Assembly (NCBI GenBank): GCA_025929745.1
Contig: JAICPQ010000164.1
Location: 1 to 6,462 of the forward strand
Length of the DNA: 6,462 bases
Reading direction: 5' to 3'
Origin: Burkholderiales bacterium
Lineage (GTDB): Bacteria > Pseudomonadota > Gammaproteobacteria > Burkholderiales > SG8-39
Part shown: positions 1 to 6,234 of the stretch, piece by piece
How positions within the stretch are numbered: position 1 is the stretch's first letter
Layout: every line of letters begins with the position of its first letter
Made by a program: the position numbers and the translations under genes
The notes under the pieces: model-generated
What the model saw: only the letters and a program-made list of their open reading frames with translations
Told to the model about the DNA's origin: nothing
Database searches by the model: none

Positions 1-803
1 AAAGAATGGCTGCGCACCCGGAATGTTTCGCGCGTGAGCTCCGGCAGGCCGTCCCAGATCCGTTCCCAATCGTAGGGACCCGAAAGGGCGATGCAGGCTT
101 TGATACGCTTTTCGTAGGCGGCCGCGCGCGGTGCGTAGTACCCGCCGAGGCTCACCCCCCATATCGCAGTTTTCGCCGCATCCAGGTCGGCGCGCTTTTC
201 GATCCAGTCGCAGACCGCCTTGGCCGCCCGCTCGTAATCGCCGCAGATTGGAATCTCGTACTCCGCCTCGCCCTGCCCGGGACCGTCGAACGCGAGCACC
301 GCGATGCCACGCGCGAGAAACGGCTCCTCATACGCGTGGATCTCCTCTTTCGTCGAATCGAGCCCCGGCGCCATGATCAGCACCGGCGGCCTGGAGTTCG
401 CGGGCTTGCGCAGCACGGCGTACATCGTCTTGCCTTCGAAGGGAATCGCCACGCGCTCGCCCGGCGGCCGCGCGTGGGCAACGCCATCGCCGTAGCACTC
501 CACTGCCTTCATATGCGCCGCGCGCATCTGCTTGGCGTCCTGCACGAACACGAACTTGGCGAAGTGGTAATAGGTGGCCGCGCGGATCAGGTGCTCGCTC
601 GCCGTCAGCCGAAATCCGTGGTTCAGTGCTTCGCGTCCGAGGCCCTCATGGACCTTCGCGCGCGCGCTCCAGGCCGCGCACCAGTCCTCCCAGCGCTCGA
701 GCGAACTGGTGACGTCCTCGAAATCGGCGAGCAGCACGCCATTGGAAACAAATCGCGGCGCCCAGTGGGCGATCGCCGACGCGACGCGCGGATCTTTCGC
801 CAA
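1..803 (-). CDS. Alpha/beta hydrolase resembling 2,6-dihydroxypseudooxynicotine hydrolase (partial, C-terminus cut by the window edge)
   Basis: 267 residues are visible; the C-terminal part, which should carry the catalytic Asp and His, lies outside the window. Residues 1 to about 115 form a helical N-terminal domain (HWAPRF near 13, DWCAAWSARA near 40, HLIRAATYYHFAKF near 71). An alpha/beta-hydrolase core follows: PPVLIMAPGLDSTKEE near 139, AFDGPGQGEAEY near 171, and the nucleophile elbow GVSLGG at 216-221 with Ser218. This architecture is that of the 2,6-dihydroxypseudooxynicotine hydrolase family (C-C bond hydrolases of nicotine catabolism, about 367 residues, nucleophile near residue 217); many homologues have unknown substrates. 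I place the start at TTG 803-801, because an in-frame stop (807-809) lies just upstream and the family-like N-terminus begins here; a GTG at about codon 23 is an alternative. A weak GAAGAAAG ribosome-binding site precedes it. It lies 3 bases after the molybdopterin subunit gene, so co-transcription is likely. Family confidence is high; substrate unknown. Confidence 0.88.
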   Translation of the reverse strand, partial: MAKDPRVASAIAHWAPRFVSNGVLLADFEDVTSSLERWEDWCAAWSARAKVHEGLGREALNHGFRLTASEHLIRAATYYHFAKFVFVQDAKQMRAAHMKAVECYGDGVAHARPPGERVAIPFEGKTMYAVLRKPANSRPPVLIMAPGLDSTKEEIHAYEEPFLARGIAVLAFDGPGQGEAEYEIPICGDYERAAKAVCDWIEKRADLDAAKTAIWGVSLGGYYAPRAAAYEKRIKACIALSGPYDWERIWDGLPELTRETFRVRSHS

Positions 804-806
804 AAA

Positions 807-3194
807 CTAGACTTTCTTCAGCGCCTGGAGGATCCGCTCCGGCGTGAACGGCATGCGAGTCACGCGAGCGCCGAGCGGCGCGAGGGCGTCGTTGATGGCG
901 TTCATCACGGCGGCCGGCGCGCCTGCGGTTCCGGCTTCGCCTACGCCCTTCGCCCCGAGCTGCGACTGAAGCGTCGGCGTTTCGATGTGTGCGCAGACGA
1001 TATCGGGCATCTCGCCGGCCATCGGCACGAGGTAGTCGGCCATGTTGCCGTTCAGGAGTTGCCCATCCGGGCCGTAGAGGCACTCTTCGTATAAGGCCGC
1101 GCCGATTCCCTGCACCACGCCGCCGCGGATCTGCTCGTCCACCAGCATGGGATTGATGACGGTGCCCGAGTCCTCCACGCACCAGTGCTTGAGGAGCTTG
1201 ACGAAGCCGGTGTCCGGATCGACCTCGACGAGCGAGGCCTGGATGCCGTTGGTGAACGTGAAGCCGTACTGCCGCGGCGTGTAGTGCCGCGTGACGGTCA
1301 GCTCGGATTGAAAGTCGATCGGCAGCGTGTCGGGCCGGAAGTACGCGACGCGGCCGAGCTCCGCCAGCGGCAGCTTCGCTTCGCCGGTGAGGCGGTTGAT
1401 GACGTGGTTGTCGCGCACGTCGAGCTCGGCCTTGTCGAGGCTGAGCATCTTCGCAGCGACGTCGAGCATGTTCGCGCGCAGCGCGCGCCCGGCGAGGAGC
1501 ACGGCCTCGCCGCCGATCCCGGCGCCGCGCGAGGCCCACGTGCCGCCGCCATAAGGCGTGACACCGGTGTCGCCGGTGATCACTCTGACCTTGTCGATCG
1601 ACACGCCGACGGCGCTCGCCGCGATCTGCGCGAAGATGCCCTCGGTGCCCTGCCCCTGCTCCGTGACGCTGCACATCACCGTCACCATGCCGGTCGGCTC
1701 GAGCCGGAGCGTCGCGCCGTCCTGCGCGGAGATGCGCGCGCCGCCGACTCCATAGAACGCGGGCGACGGGTTCGTCACCTCGATCATGGCGGCGAGGCCG
1801 ATGCCGCGATAGATCTTTTGTTGCCGTAATCGGGACTGCTCCGCGCGCAAACCCGCGTAGTTGGTGATTCTCAATAGAAGGTCGAGCGCCTTGTGGTGCG
1901 AGAGCTTCTCGAACTTGATGCCCGATGGAAACGTGTAGGGATAGGCGTCGTCGCTAATGAGGTTCTTGCGGCGGAAATCGGCAGGGTCGATGCCGATTTT
2001 TTGCGCAGCGAGGTCGACGATGCCTTCGGTGAGCGCGACCGCGATCGGATGACCGACCGCGCGGTACTGGCACGTGACGTTCTTGTTCGTGAAAACGACG
2101 TGCATGCGCGCCCGGTACTTCTGATGCTTATATGGGCCGCCGGTGAGGTTTACGACTTGGTTTCCCTCGATGCCGCTCGTGCGGGGATAGACCGAGTACG
2201 GGCCGATTGCCGTGAGGTCGTCGAGGTCGAAGGCGAGGATCTCGCCCGCTTTTGTGCAAGCAAGGCGCACGCGCGCCCGGTGTTCGCGCGCGTGGATGTC
2301 CGAGAGGAACGATTCGAGGCGATCGGCGACGAACTTCACCGGCCGGCGCAGCATGATGGAGAGCGCCGCCGTGGCCATTTCGTCGGCATAGACATGCACC
2401 TTGATGCCGAACGAGCCGCCCACGTCCTTGGCGATCACGCGCACGTTCCCCTCGGGGATATTCAGGTGCCGCGAGAAGATGTCCTGCATCATGTGCGGCG
2501 CCTGGGTGGCGTGATACACGGTGAGCGAATGCTCGGCCGCGTTGTAGTCCGCCAGGATGGCACGGCCCTCCACGCATACGCCGGTGTGGCGGCCGAAGTG
2601 GAAGGTGTCTTCCACCACGACGTCCGCCTTCGCGAAGATCTCCTCGACGCCGCCGGTGTCGTGCTCGCGCTTGAAGCAGATGTTGTCGCCGAGATCGGGA
2701 TGGATCACGCGCTTCCCGCTCAACGACTCCTCCATGTCGACCACGACCGGAAGCTCTTCCCACTCGGCCTCGATGTGCTGTACCGCGTCCTCGGCCTGCG
2801 TGCGCGACTCGGCAACCACGGCGGCGCAGGCTTCGCCCTGCCAGCAGGCGCGCTCGATCGCGATGGCGTGCTGCGCCGGCGACTTGATGCCTTTCAGGTG
2901 CGCGAGCACCGCGACCCACGGCTTGCAGTACTCCGCGACCGCGCGGCCATCGAAGACGCCGACAACCCCGGGTTGTGCTCTCGCCTTTTCCAACGACAAT
3001 TTCCTGATGCGGGCATGCGCATACGGGCTGCGGAAGAAAGCCACGTGCGCAAGGCGCGGGAAGCGCAGATCGTCGGTGAACGCGCCGCGCCCCTGCAGCA
3101 GGCGCTGCGCGTTCGGCCGCGGCGTGCTCTCGCCGATGTAGCCCTTGTCGACCTGCGTGCCGGGCGCGTGGAGCGGGAGTTCCGCCTTACCCAT
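807..3194 (-). CDS. Xanthine dehydrogenase-family molybdopterin-binding (large) subunit
   Basis: 795 residues, the usual length for the large catalytic subunit of three-subunit molybdenum hydroxylases (CoxL/KdhL type). It should bind the molybdopterin cytosine dinucleotide cofactor and carry out hydroxylation of a heteroaromatic ring or aldehyde, passing electrons to the iron-sulfur and FAD subunits. Visible motifs, in order: N-terminal a/b-hammerhead domain (about 20-145); GGSFGIK near 259-265, the cofactor-binding loop; YRAVGHP at 377-383, the active-site loop; EQGQGTE near 512-518; GTWASRG near 551-557; and GVGEAGTAGAP near 750-760, with Glu753 as the expected catalytic base. The AYRCSFR loop with the cysteine of true CO dehydrogenase is absent, so I do not call it CoxL. 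I chose ATG 3194-3192, which overlaps the upstream stop by 8 bases and has GAGG 6 bases before it; an upstream start at 3215 would add 7 poorly supported residues. Substrate unknown. Confidence 0.95.
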   Translation of the reverse strand: MGKAELPLHAPGTQVDKGYIGESTPRPNAQRLLQGRGAFTDDLRFPRLAHVAFFRSPYAHARIRKLSLEKARAQPGVVGVFDGRAVAEYCKPWVAVLAHLKGIKSPAQHAIAIERACWQGEACAAVVAESRTQAEDAVQHIEAEWEELPVVVDMEESLSGKRVIHPDLGDNICFKREHDTGGVEEIFAKADVVVEDTFHFGRHTGVCVEGRAILADYNAAEHSLTVYHATQAPHMMQDIFSRHLNIPEGNVRVIAKDVGGSFGIKVHVYADEMATAALSIMLRRPVKFVADRLESFLSDIHAREHRARVRLACTKAGEILAFDLDDLTAIGPYSVYPRTSGIEGNQVVNLTGGPYKHQKYRARMHVVFTNKNVTCQYRAVGHPIAVALTEGIVDLAAQKIGIDPADFRRKNLISDDAYPYTFPSGIKFEKLSHHKALDLLLRITNYAGLRAEQSRLRQQKIYRGIGLAAMIEVTNPSPAFYGVGGARISAQDGATLRLEPTGMVTVMCSVTEQGQGTEGIFAQIAASAVGVSIDKVRVITGDTGVTPYGGGTWASRGAGIGGEAVLLAGRALRANMLDVAAKMLSLDKAELDVRDNHVINRLTGEAKLPLAELGRVAYFRPDTLPIDFQSELTVTRHYTPRQYGFTFTNGIQASLVEVDPDTGFVKLLKHWCVEDSGTVINPMLVDEQIRGGVVQGIGAALYEECLYGPDGQLLNGNMADYLVPMAGEMPDIVCAHIETPTLQSQLGAKGVGEAGTAGAPAAVMNAINDALAPLGARVTRMPFTPERILQALKKV

Positions 3195-3654
3195 TGATGA
3201 CCTCGTCGATCGCATCGACGATCGCTTGGTAGCCCGTGCAGCGGCAATAGTTGCCGGAGATGTGCGCGCGGATCTCCTCCCGAGTCGCCTTCTTTCTCGC
3301 CCGGACCAGGTCCTGCGCCGCCATCAGCATCCCGGGCGTGCAGAAGCCGCATTGCAGGGCGTTCTTCTCGTGGAAAGCCTTCTGCAGGCGCTCGAGCTCC
3401 TTCGAGTCCGAAAGGCCTTCGATCGTGTCCACGCGGCAGCCGTTCGCCTGCACCGCCAGCATCAGGCAGCCGCGCACCACCTCGCCGTTCACCCGGATCG
3501 TGCACGCGCCGCAGACGCCGTGCTCGCAGCCGATGTGAGAACCGGTGAGGCCGAGCTCCTCGCGCAGGAAATCGACGAGGTGCTGGCGCGCAGGTATGGC
3601 ACGCGTGACCTGACTGCCGTTCACGGTCATCGTGGTAGTCAGAGTCTGTTCCAT
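3187..3654 (-). CDS. [2Fe-2S] iron-sulfur (small) subunit of a molybdenum hydroxylase
   Basis: 155 residues, the standard size for the CoxS/KdhS/NdhS-type small subunit, which relays electrons from the molybdenum centre to FAD through two [2Fe-2S] clusters. The N-terminal plant-ferredoxin-like domain carries Cys43, Cys48, Cys51 (CEHGVCGAC) and Cys63. The C-terminal helical domain carries Cys102 and Cys105 (QCGFCTPG) and Cys137 and Cys139 (YCRCTGY). All eight cluster ligands are present, so the subunit looks functional. No signal peptide is visible, consistent with a cytoplasmic enzyme. The ATG at 3654 lies within the end of the FAD-subunit gene (16-base overlap) with only a weak ribosome-binding site, so translation is probably coupled. 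The gene's own stop overlaps the start of the large subunit. Confidence 0.97.
   Translation of the reverse strand: MEQTLTTTMTVNGSQVTRAIPARQHLVDFLREELGLTGSHIGCEHGVCGACTIRVNGEVVRGCLMLAVQANGCRVDTIEGLSDSKELERLQKAFHEKNALQCGFCTPGMLMAAQDLVRARKKATREEIRAHISGNYCRCTGYQAIVDAIDEVING
3201..3204 (-). promoter_or_regulatory. Ribosome-binding site deciding the large-subunit start
   Basis: On the minus strand, GAGG sits 6 bases before the ATG at 3194, inside the end of the iron-sulfur subunit gene. It favours this start over the in-frame upstream candidate at 3215 and fits translational coupling across the 8-base gene overlap. Confidence 0.6.
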
Positions 3655-4412
3655 GCGCGCTCGAGGAGAACCTTCGCGAGATGCAGCTTCGTAGCGGACG
3701 AGTGGTAGAGGTCGGCCGCAGGCTTGGGCAGGCTCCCTTTCGCCTCCTCCAGCGATCCCGGCCGGATGAGCACCGGACGGTCGGCGAAACCGAAAAGCGA
3801 GATGCGCCGCTCACGCTGCTTCGTAACGGCGGCGAGGCCAACGATCGCGTAGTCACCGTGCCGGCGCGTAAGCTCCACAAAAGCCGACTTCTCCGCCTTC
3901 GGAAACTCCGCGCCGACGAGAATCTCGCCCTGTTTCAAATCGGTCTCGAACAGGCCTTTGAAGAACTCGACCGCGCGGACGCGTCGCTCGCCCTTCCTCG
4001 ATGCAATAATCAAGACAGCGTCCAGCGCCACCGCGCAGGCCGGAAGCTCGGCGGCCGGGTCGGCGAGCGCGAGGCTGCCGCCGAGCGTGCCGCGGTTGCG
4101 GATCGCAGGGTGCGCGATGTGCGGCATCGCTTCGGCAAGAAGCGGCAGGTGCTCACGCACTTCCGGCGAGCGCTCCACCATGGCGTGCGTGCACAGCGCG
4201 CCAATGCGCACCGCCCCGTTCTTCGCCTCGATATTGGAAAGGCCTGCCAACCCCGTGATGTCGACGAGCAGCTCGGGAGCCGAAAGCCGCATGTTGAGCG
4301 TCGGAATGAGGCTCTGCCCGCCAGCGAGGATCTTCGCGCCCGGCCGCTCGATGAGCTCGAACGCTTCCGCAAGCGTGCGCGGTTTCGCATAGGCAAACGA
4401 CGGCGCCTTCAA
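3639..4412 (-). CDS. FAD-binding (medium) subunit of a molybdenum hydroxylase
   Basis: 257 residues of the CoxM/KdhM/NdhM type, a vanillyl-alcohol-oxidase-fold flavoprotein that takes electrons from the iron-sulfur subunit and hands them to an external acceptor. The N-terminus reads SFAYAKPRTLAEAFEL. The first FAD-binding motif is AGGQS at 30-34, followed by LIPTLNMRL. The second is RNRGTLGGSLALADPAAE at about 105-122. RRHGDYAIVG at about 183-192 is also family-typical. It is somewhat shorter than the usual 280-290 residues, mostly because of a compact C-terminal domain; the end of that domain (SSATKLHLAKVLLERA) is still recognisable, so I do not call it truncated. The start is TTG at 4412-4410, supported by a very strong Shine-Dalgarno sequence; the nearby ATG at 4440 is in another frame. 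It is the first gene of the minus-strand operon, in the classic medium-small-large order. Confidence 0.95.
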   Translation of the reverse strand: MKAPSFAYAKPRTLAEAFELIERPGAKILAGGQSLIPTLNMRLSAPELLVDITGLAGLSNIEAKNGAVRIGALCTHAMVERSPEVREHLPLLAEAMPHIAHPAIRNRGTLGGSLALADPAAELPACAVALDAVLIIASRKGERRVRAVEFFKGLFETDLKQGEILVGAEFPKAEKSAFVELTRRHGDYAIVGLAAVTKQRERRISLFGFADRPVLIRPGSLEEAKGSLPKPAADLYHSSATKLHLAKVLLERAWNRL

Positions 4413-4419
4413 GCCTCGG

Positions 4420-4429
4420 ACCTCCTCCT
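4420..4429 (-). promoter_or_regulatory. Strong Shine-Dalgarno sequence for the TTG start of the FAD subunit
   Basis: On the minus strand, AGGAGGAGGT lies 7 bases before the TTG at 4412-4410. It is the strongest ribosome-binding site in the window and decides the non-ATG start; it may compensate for the weak initiation codon at the head of the operon. Confidence 0.8.
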
Positions 4430-4435
4430 GCCGCT

Positions 4436-4462
4436 ATCATAAAGAAGAAAAATCGGGGTCAG
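4436..4462 (-). promoter_or_regulatory. Possible sigma-70-like promoter for the molybdenum-hydroxylase operon
   Basis: On the minus strand, a CTGACC -35-like element (4462-4457) and a TATGAT -10-like element (4441-4436) are separated by 15 bases, which is shorter than the preferred 17. Transcription would begin near 4429, giving a very short leader that starts at the Shine-Dalgarno sequence. On the plus strand the same bases give TATCAT (4435-4440), a possible -10 for the divergent binding-protein gene, but no good -35 is visible for it. Both calls rest on short matches only. Confidence 0.25.
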
Positions 4463-4472
4463 AGCCCGATTT
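4450..4472. repeat. Inverted repeat in the divergent intergenic region
   Basis: Perfect 8-base arms AAATCGGG (4450-4457) and CCCGATTT (4465-4472) flank the 7-base loop GTCAGAG. It lies 13 bases before the ATG of the binding-protein gene and between the two divergent operons. It could be an operator for a dimeric regulator, a hairpin at the 5' end of the plus-strand transcript, or one copy of a dispersed intergenic palindrome; similar GGGGTCAGA-centred palindromes are, from memory, common between genes in betaproteobacterial genomes. One copy cannot distinguish these options. Confidence 0.6.
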
Positions 4473-4485
4473 CACGAGAGGCACG

Positions 4486-5439
4486 ATGCTGAGATCCCTG
4501 CTCTTCCTTGCGCTTGCCTTTTCTGGCCCGCTCGCCGCCCAACCCTTTCCGAGCCAGCCGATTCGATTGATCGCACCGTTCCCTCCGGGCGGCAGCGTCG
4601 ACATCATGGCGCGCCTCATCGCCGATCCGCTCGCGCAGCAATTGAACGGCAAGATCGTCATCGAGAACCGCAGCGGCGCCTCGGGCAACATCGGCATGGA
4701 GCTCGCCGCCCGCGCGAAGCCCGATGGCTACACCATCGTGCTGAACACGATTCCGCTCGCCACCAACCAGGCGCTCTTCGACAAGCTGAGCTGGGATCCG
4801 GTGAAGGACTTTGCGCCGATCGGCATGGTCGCCACCGCGCCGCACGTTCTCGTCGTACCGCCGAAGGTGAAGGCAAACAGCGTGGCCGATCTCGTCAAGC
4901 TCGCGCGCGCAAGCCCGGGGCGCCTGACGTACGCCTCGGCGGGCGTGGGCACCACGTTCCACTTGTGCGGCGAGATGTTCAAGGATTCGACGAGCACGTT
5001 CATCCTGCACGTCCCGTATCGCGGTGGCGGTCCGGCGCTGCTCGATACGCTCGGCGGCCAGGTCGACATGAGCTTTCCGACGCTCTCGGCCGCGCTGCCG
5101 CACGTGAAATCCGGCAACCTGCGTGCGCTCGCCGTGACCGATACGCAGCGCTCATCGCTCCTTCCGGATGTGCCGACGCTGCGCGAGGCGGGCGTCGAGA
5201 ACTTCCAGTTTACGCAATGGCTCGCACTGCTCGCGCCGGCCGGAACGCCGAAGGACATCGTGGGGCGCATGAATGCAGCGCTCAGGGACACGCTGAATTC
5301 CAAAGAGGTGCGCGACAAGTTCGGGCAGCAGGGGTTCGACGCCTTCGTCACCACGCCGGAGGAAGCCGGCAAGTTCATCGCCGCCGAAGTGCAGCGCTTC
5401 GGCAAGCTCATCAAGACGCGCAAGATCACCGCGGAATAA
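4486..5439 (+). CDS. Bug/TctC-family periplasmic solute-binding protein
   Basis: 317 residues, the usual family length. An N-terminal signal peptide (positive LR start, hydrophobic core LLFLALAF, small residues LAA with likely cleavage after Ala18) directs it to the periplasm. The mature protein shows family motifs in order: QPIRLIAPFPPGG (24-36), ENRSGASGNIG (60-70), KPDGYT (78-83), VKDFAPIG (106-113), VPYRGGGPALLDTLGGQVD (176-194), LRALAVT (212-218), LPDVPTLREAG (226-236) and APAGTP (250-255). Such proteins bind carboxylates or other small organic compounds for tripartite tricarboxylate transporters, but the TctA and TctB membrane subunits are not encoded here, so this is an orphan binding protein, as is typical in Burkholderiales. 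GAGAGG (4476-4481) lies 4 bases before the ATG. It is divergent from a molybdenum hydroxylase operon and 2 bases upstream of the SDR gene, suggesting that it captures the pathway substrate. Ligand unknown. Confidence 0.95.
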   Translation: MLRSLLFLALAFSGPLAAQPFPSQPIRLIAPFPPGGSVDIMARLIADPLAQQLNGKIVIENRSGASGNIGMELAARAKPDGYTIVLNTIPLATNQALFDKLSWDPVKDFAPIGMVATAPHVLVVPPKVKANSVADLVKLARASPGRLTYASAGVGTTFHLCGEMFKDSTSTFILHVPYRGGGPALLDTLGGQVDMSFPTLSAALPHVKSGNLRALAVTDTQRSSLLPDVPTLREAGVENFQFTQWLALLAPAGTPKDIVGRMNAALRDTLNSKEVRDKFGQQGFDAFVTTPEEAGKFIAAEVQRFGKLIKTRKITAE

Positions 5440-5441
5440 GC

Positions 5442-6218
5442 ATGGACCTTGGATTGCAGAACCAGAAAGTGCTCATCACGGGCGGCAGCAAGGGTATCGG
5501 CCTCGCATGCGCGCGAGTCTTCCTCGCCGAAGGCGCTCAGGTCGCGCTGGTCTCGCGCTCGCAGGAGAACCTGAACGCGGCGAAGAAGGAGCTCGGCAAC
5601 GTGTACACGATCGCCGCCGATCTCACCGATGCCACCGCGGCCGCAGCCATGGTGGATCGCGTCGAAAAGGAGTTCGGCGCGCTCGACGTGCTCGTCAACT
5701 CGGCGGGCGCGGCGAAGCGCACCGACGCCGACGACCTCACGCCTGCGGCGTGGCGTGCCGGCATGGACGCGAAGTACTTCTCGTACATCAATGTCGTGGA
5801 TCCGGTGATCAAGCGCATGGGCAAGCGCGGCCACGGCGCGGTCATCAATGTGATCGGCAGCGGCGGCAAAGTCGCTTCGCCGACGCACCTTGCCGGCGGC
5901 GCCGCCAACGCGGCGCTGCTTCTAGCGACCGCCGGGCTCGCCTACGCGTATGCATCGAAAGGGATCAGGGTCGTCGGGGTGAGTCCCGGCGTGACCAAAA
6001 CCGAGCGCGTCGCCCAAGGGCTCAAAGCGGAGGCAAAGCGAGCGAACGTGACCGAAGAGCAGGCTTACAAGCAGATGATCGCGCGCCTGCCGATGGGCCG
6101 TCCGGCCGAACCCGATGAAATCGCCGATATCGTAGTGTTCGCCGCTTCCGAGCGCGGCCGCTACCTCACAGGAGCCAACATCAGCACCGACGGCGCGGCC
6201 TCGCACGTCGTCATCTAA
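5442..6218 (+). CDS. SDR-fold protein lacking the canonical catalytic residues
   Basis: 258 residues, the classical short-chain dehydrogenase/reductase length. The cofactor-binding part is intact: TGGSKGIG at 13-20, AADLTD near 58-63 and NSAG at 86-89, together with SPG at 181-183 and the C-terminal GRYLTGANISTDGA near 239-252. The active site is not. Aligning on the conserved GIRV (174-177), the YxxxK site is occupied by GGAAN (152-156), so Tyr becomes Gly152 and Lys becomes Asn156. The catalytic Ser position falls on Gly139, with Ser140 next to it, and the usual helix Asn falls on Lys111 (DAKYFSYI). NAD(P) binding is plausible, but the standard SDR hydride-transfer mechanism is not. From memory, a divergent SDR group with a similar AGxAGNAAL segment exists; its function is unknown to me. 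The gene starts 2 bases after the binding-protein stop, with GCGGAA as a weak ribosome-binding site, so it is very likely co-transcribed. Confidence 0.92.
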   Translation: MDLGLQNQKVLITGGSKGIGLACARVFLAEGAQVALVSRSQENLNAAKKELGNVYTIAADLTDATAAAAMVDRVEKEFGALDVLVNSAGAAKRTDADDLTPAAWRAGMDAKYFSYINVVDPVIKRMGKRGHGAVINVIGSGGKVASPTHLAGGAANAALLLATAGLAYAYASKGIRVVGVSPGVTKTERVAQGLKAEAKRANVTEEQAYKQMIARLPMGRPAEPDEIADIVVFAASERGRYLTGANISTDGAASHVVI

Positions 6219-6234
6219 TTGCGGTCCGATAGTC

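Noticed and set aside
6..1094. Long plus-strand open frame opposite the hydrolase and the end of the large subunit
   Set aside because: It is rich in Arg, His and Val with no recognisable domain, and lies antisense to a clear alpha/beta hydrolase; long antisense frames are common in high-GC DNA.
1893..3197. 434-codon plus-strand open frame opposite the large subunit
   Set aside because: The Arg/Asp/Val-rich composition mirrors the complementary strand of the molybdopterin subunit; no motif or plausible ribosome-binding site.
807..4412. Aerobic carbon monoxide dehydrogenase (coxMSL)
   Set aside because: The order and cofactors match, but the cysteine-containing AYRCSFR loop of true CoxL is missing from the large subunit.
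4153..4440. ATG at 4440 as the start of the FAD subunit
   Set aside because: It is in a different frame; the family N-terminus begins at TTG 4412, with a strong Shine-Dalgarno sequence directly upstream.
4450..4472. Rho-independent terminator
   Set aside because: The stem is only 8 bases, no T-run follows on the plus strand, and it sits upstream of two divergent genes rather than after a gene.
4965..5441. Upstream in-frame extension of the SDR that would overlap the binding-protein gene
   Set aside because: The added residues are an out-of-frame reading of the binding protein, rich in Arg and without motifs; the SDR fold starts properly at 5442.
4728..5888. Long minus-strand open frame opposite the binding protein and SDR
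   Set aside because: It is antisense to two well-supported genes and its translation has no family motifs.
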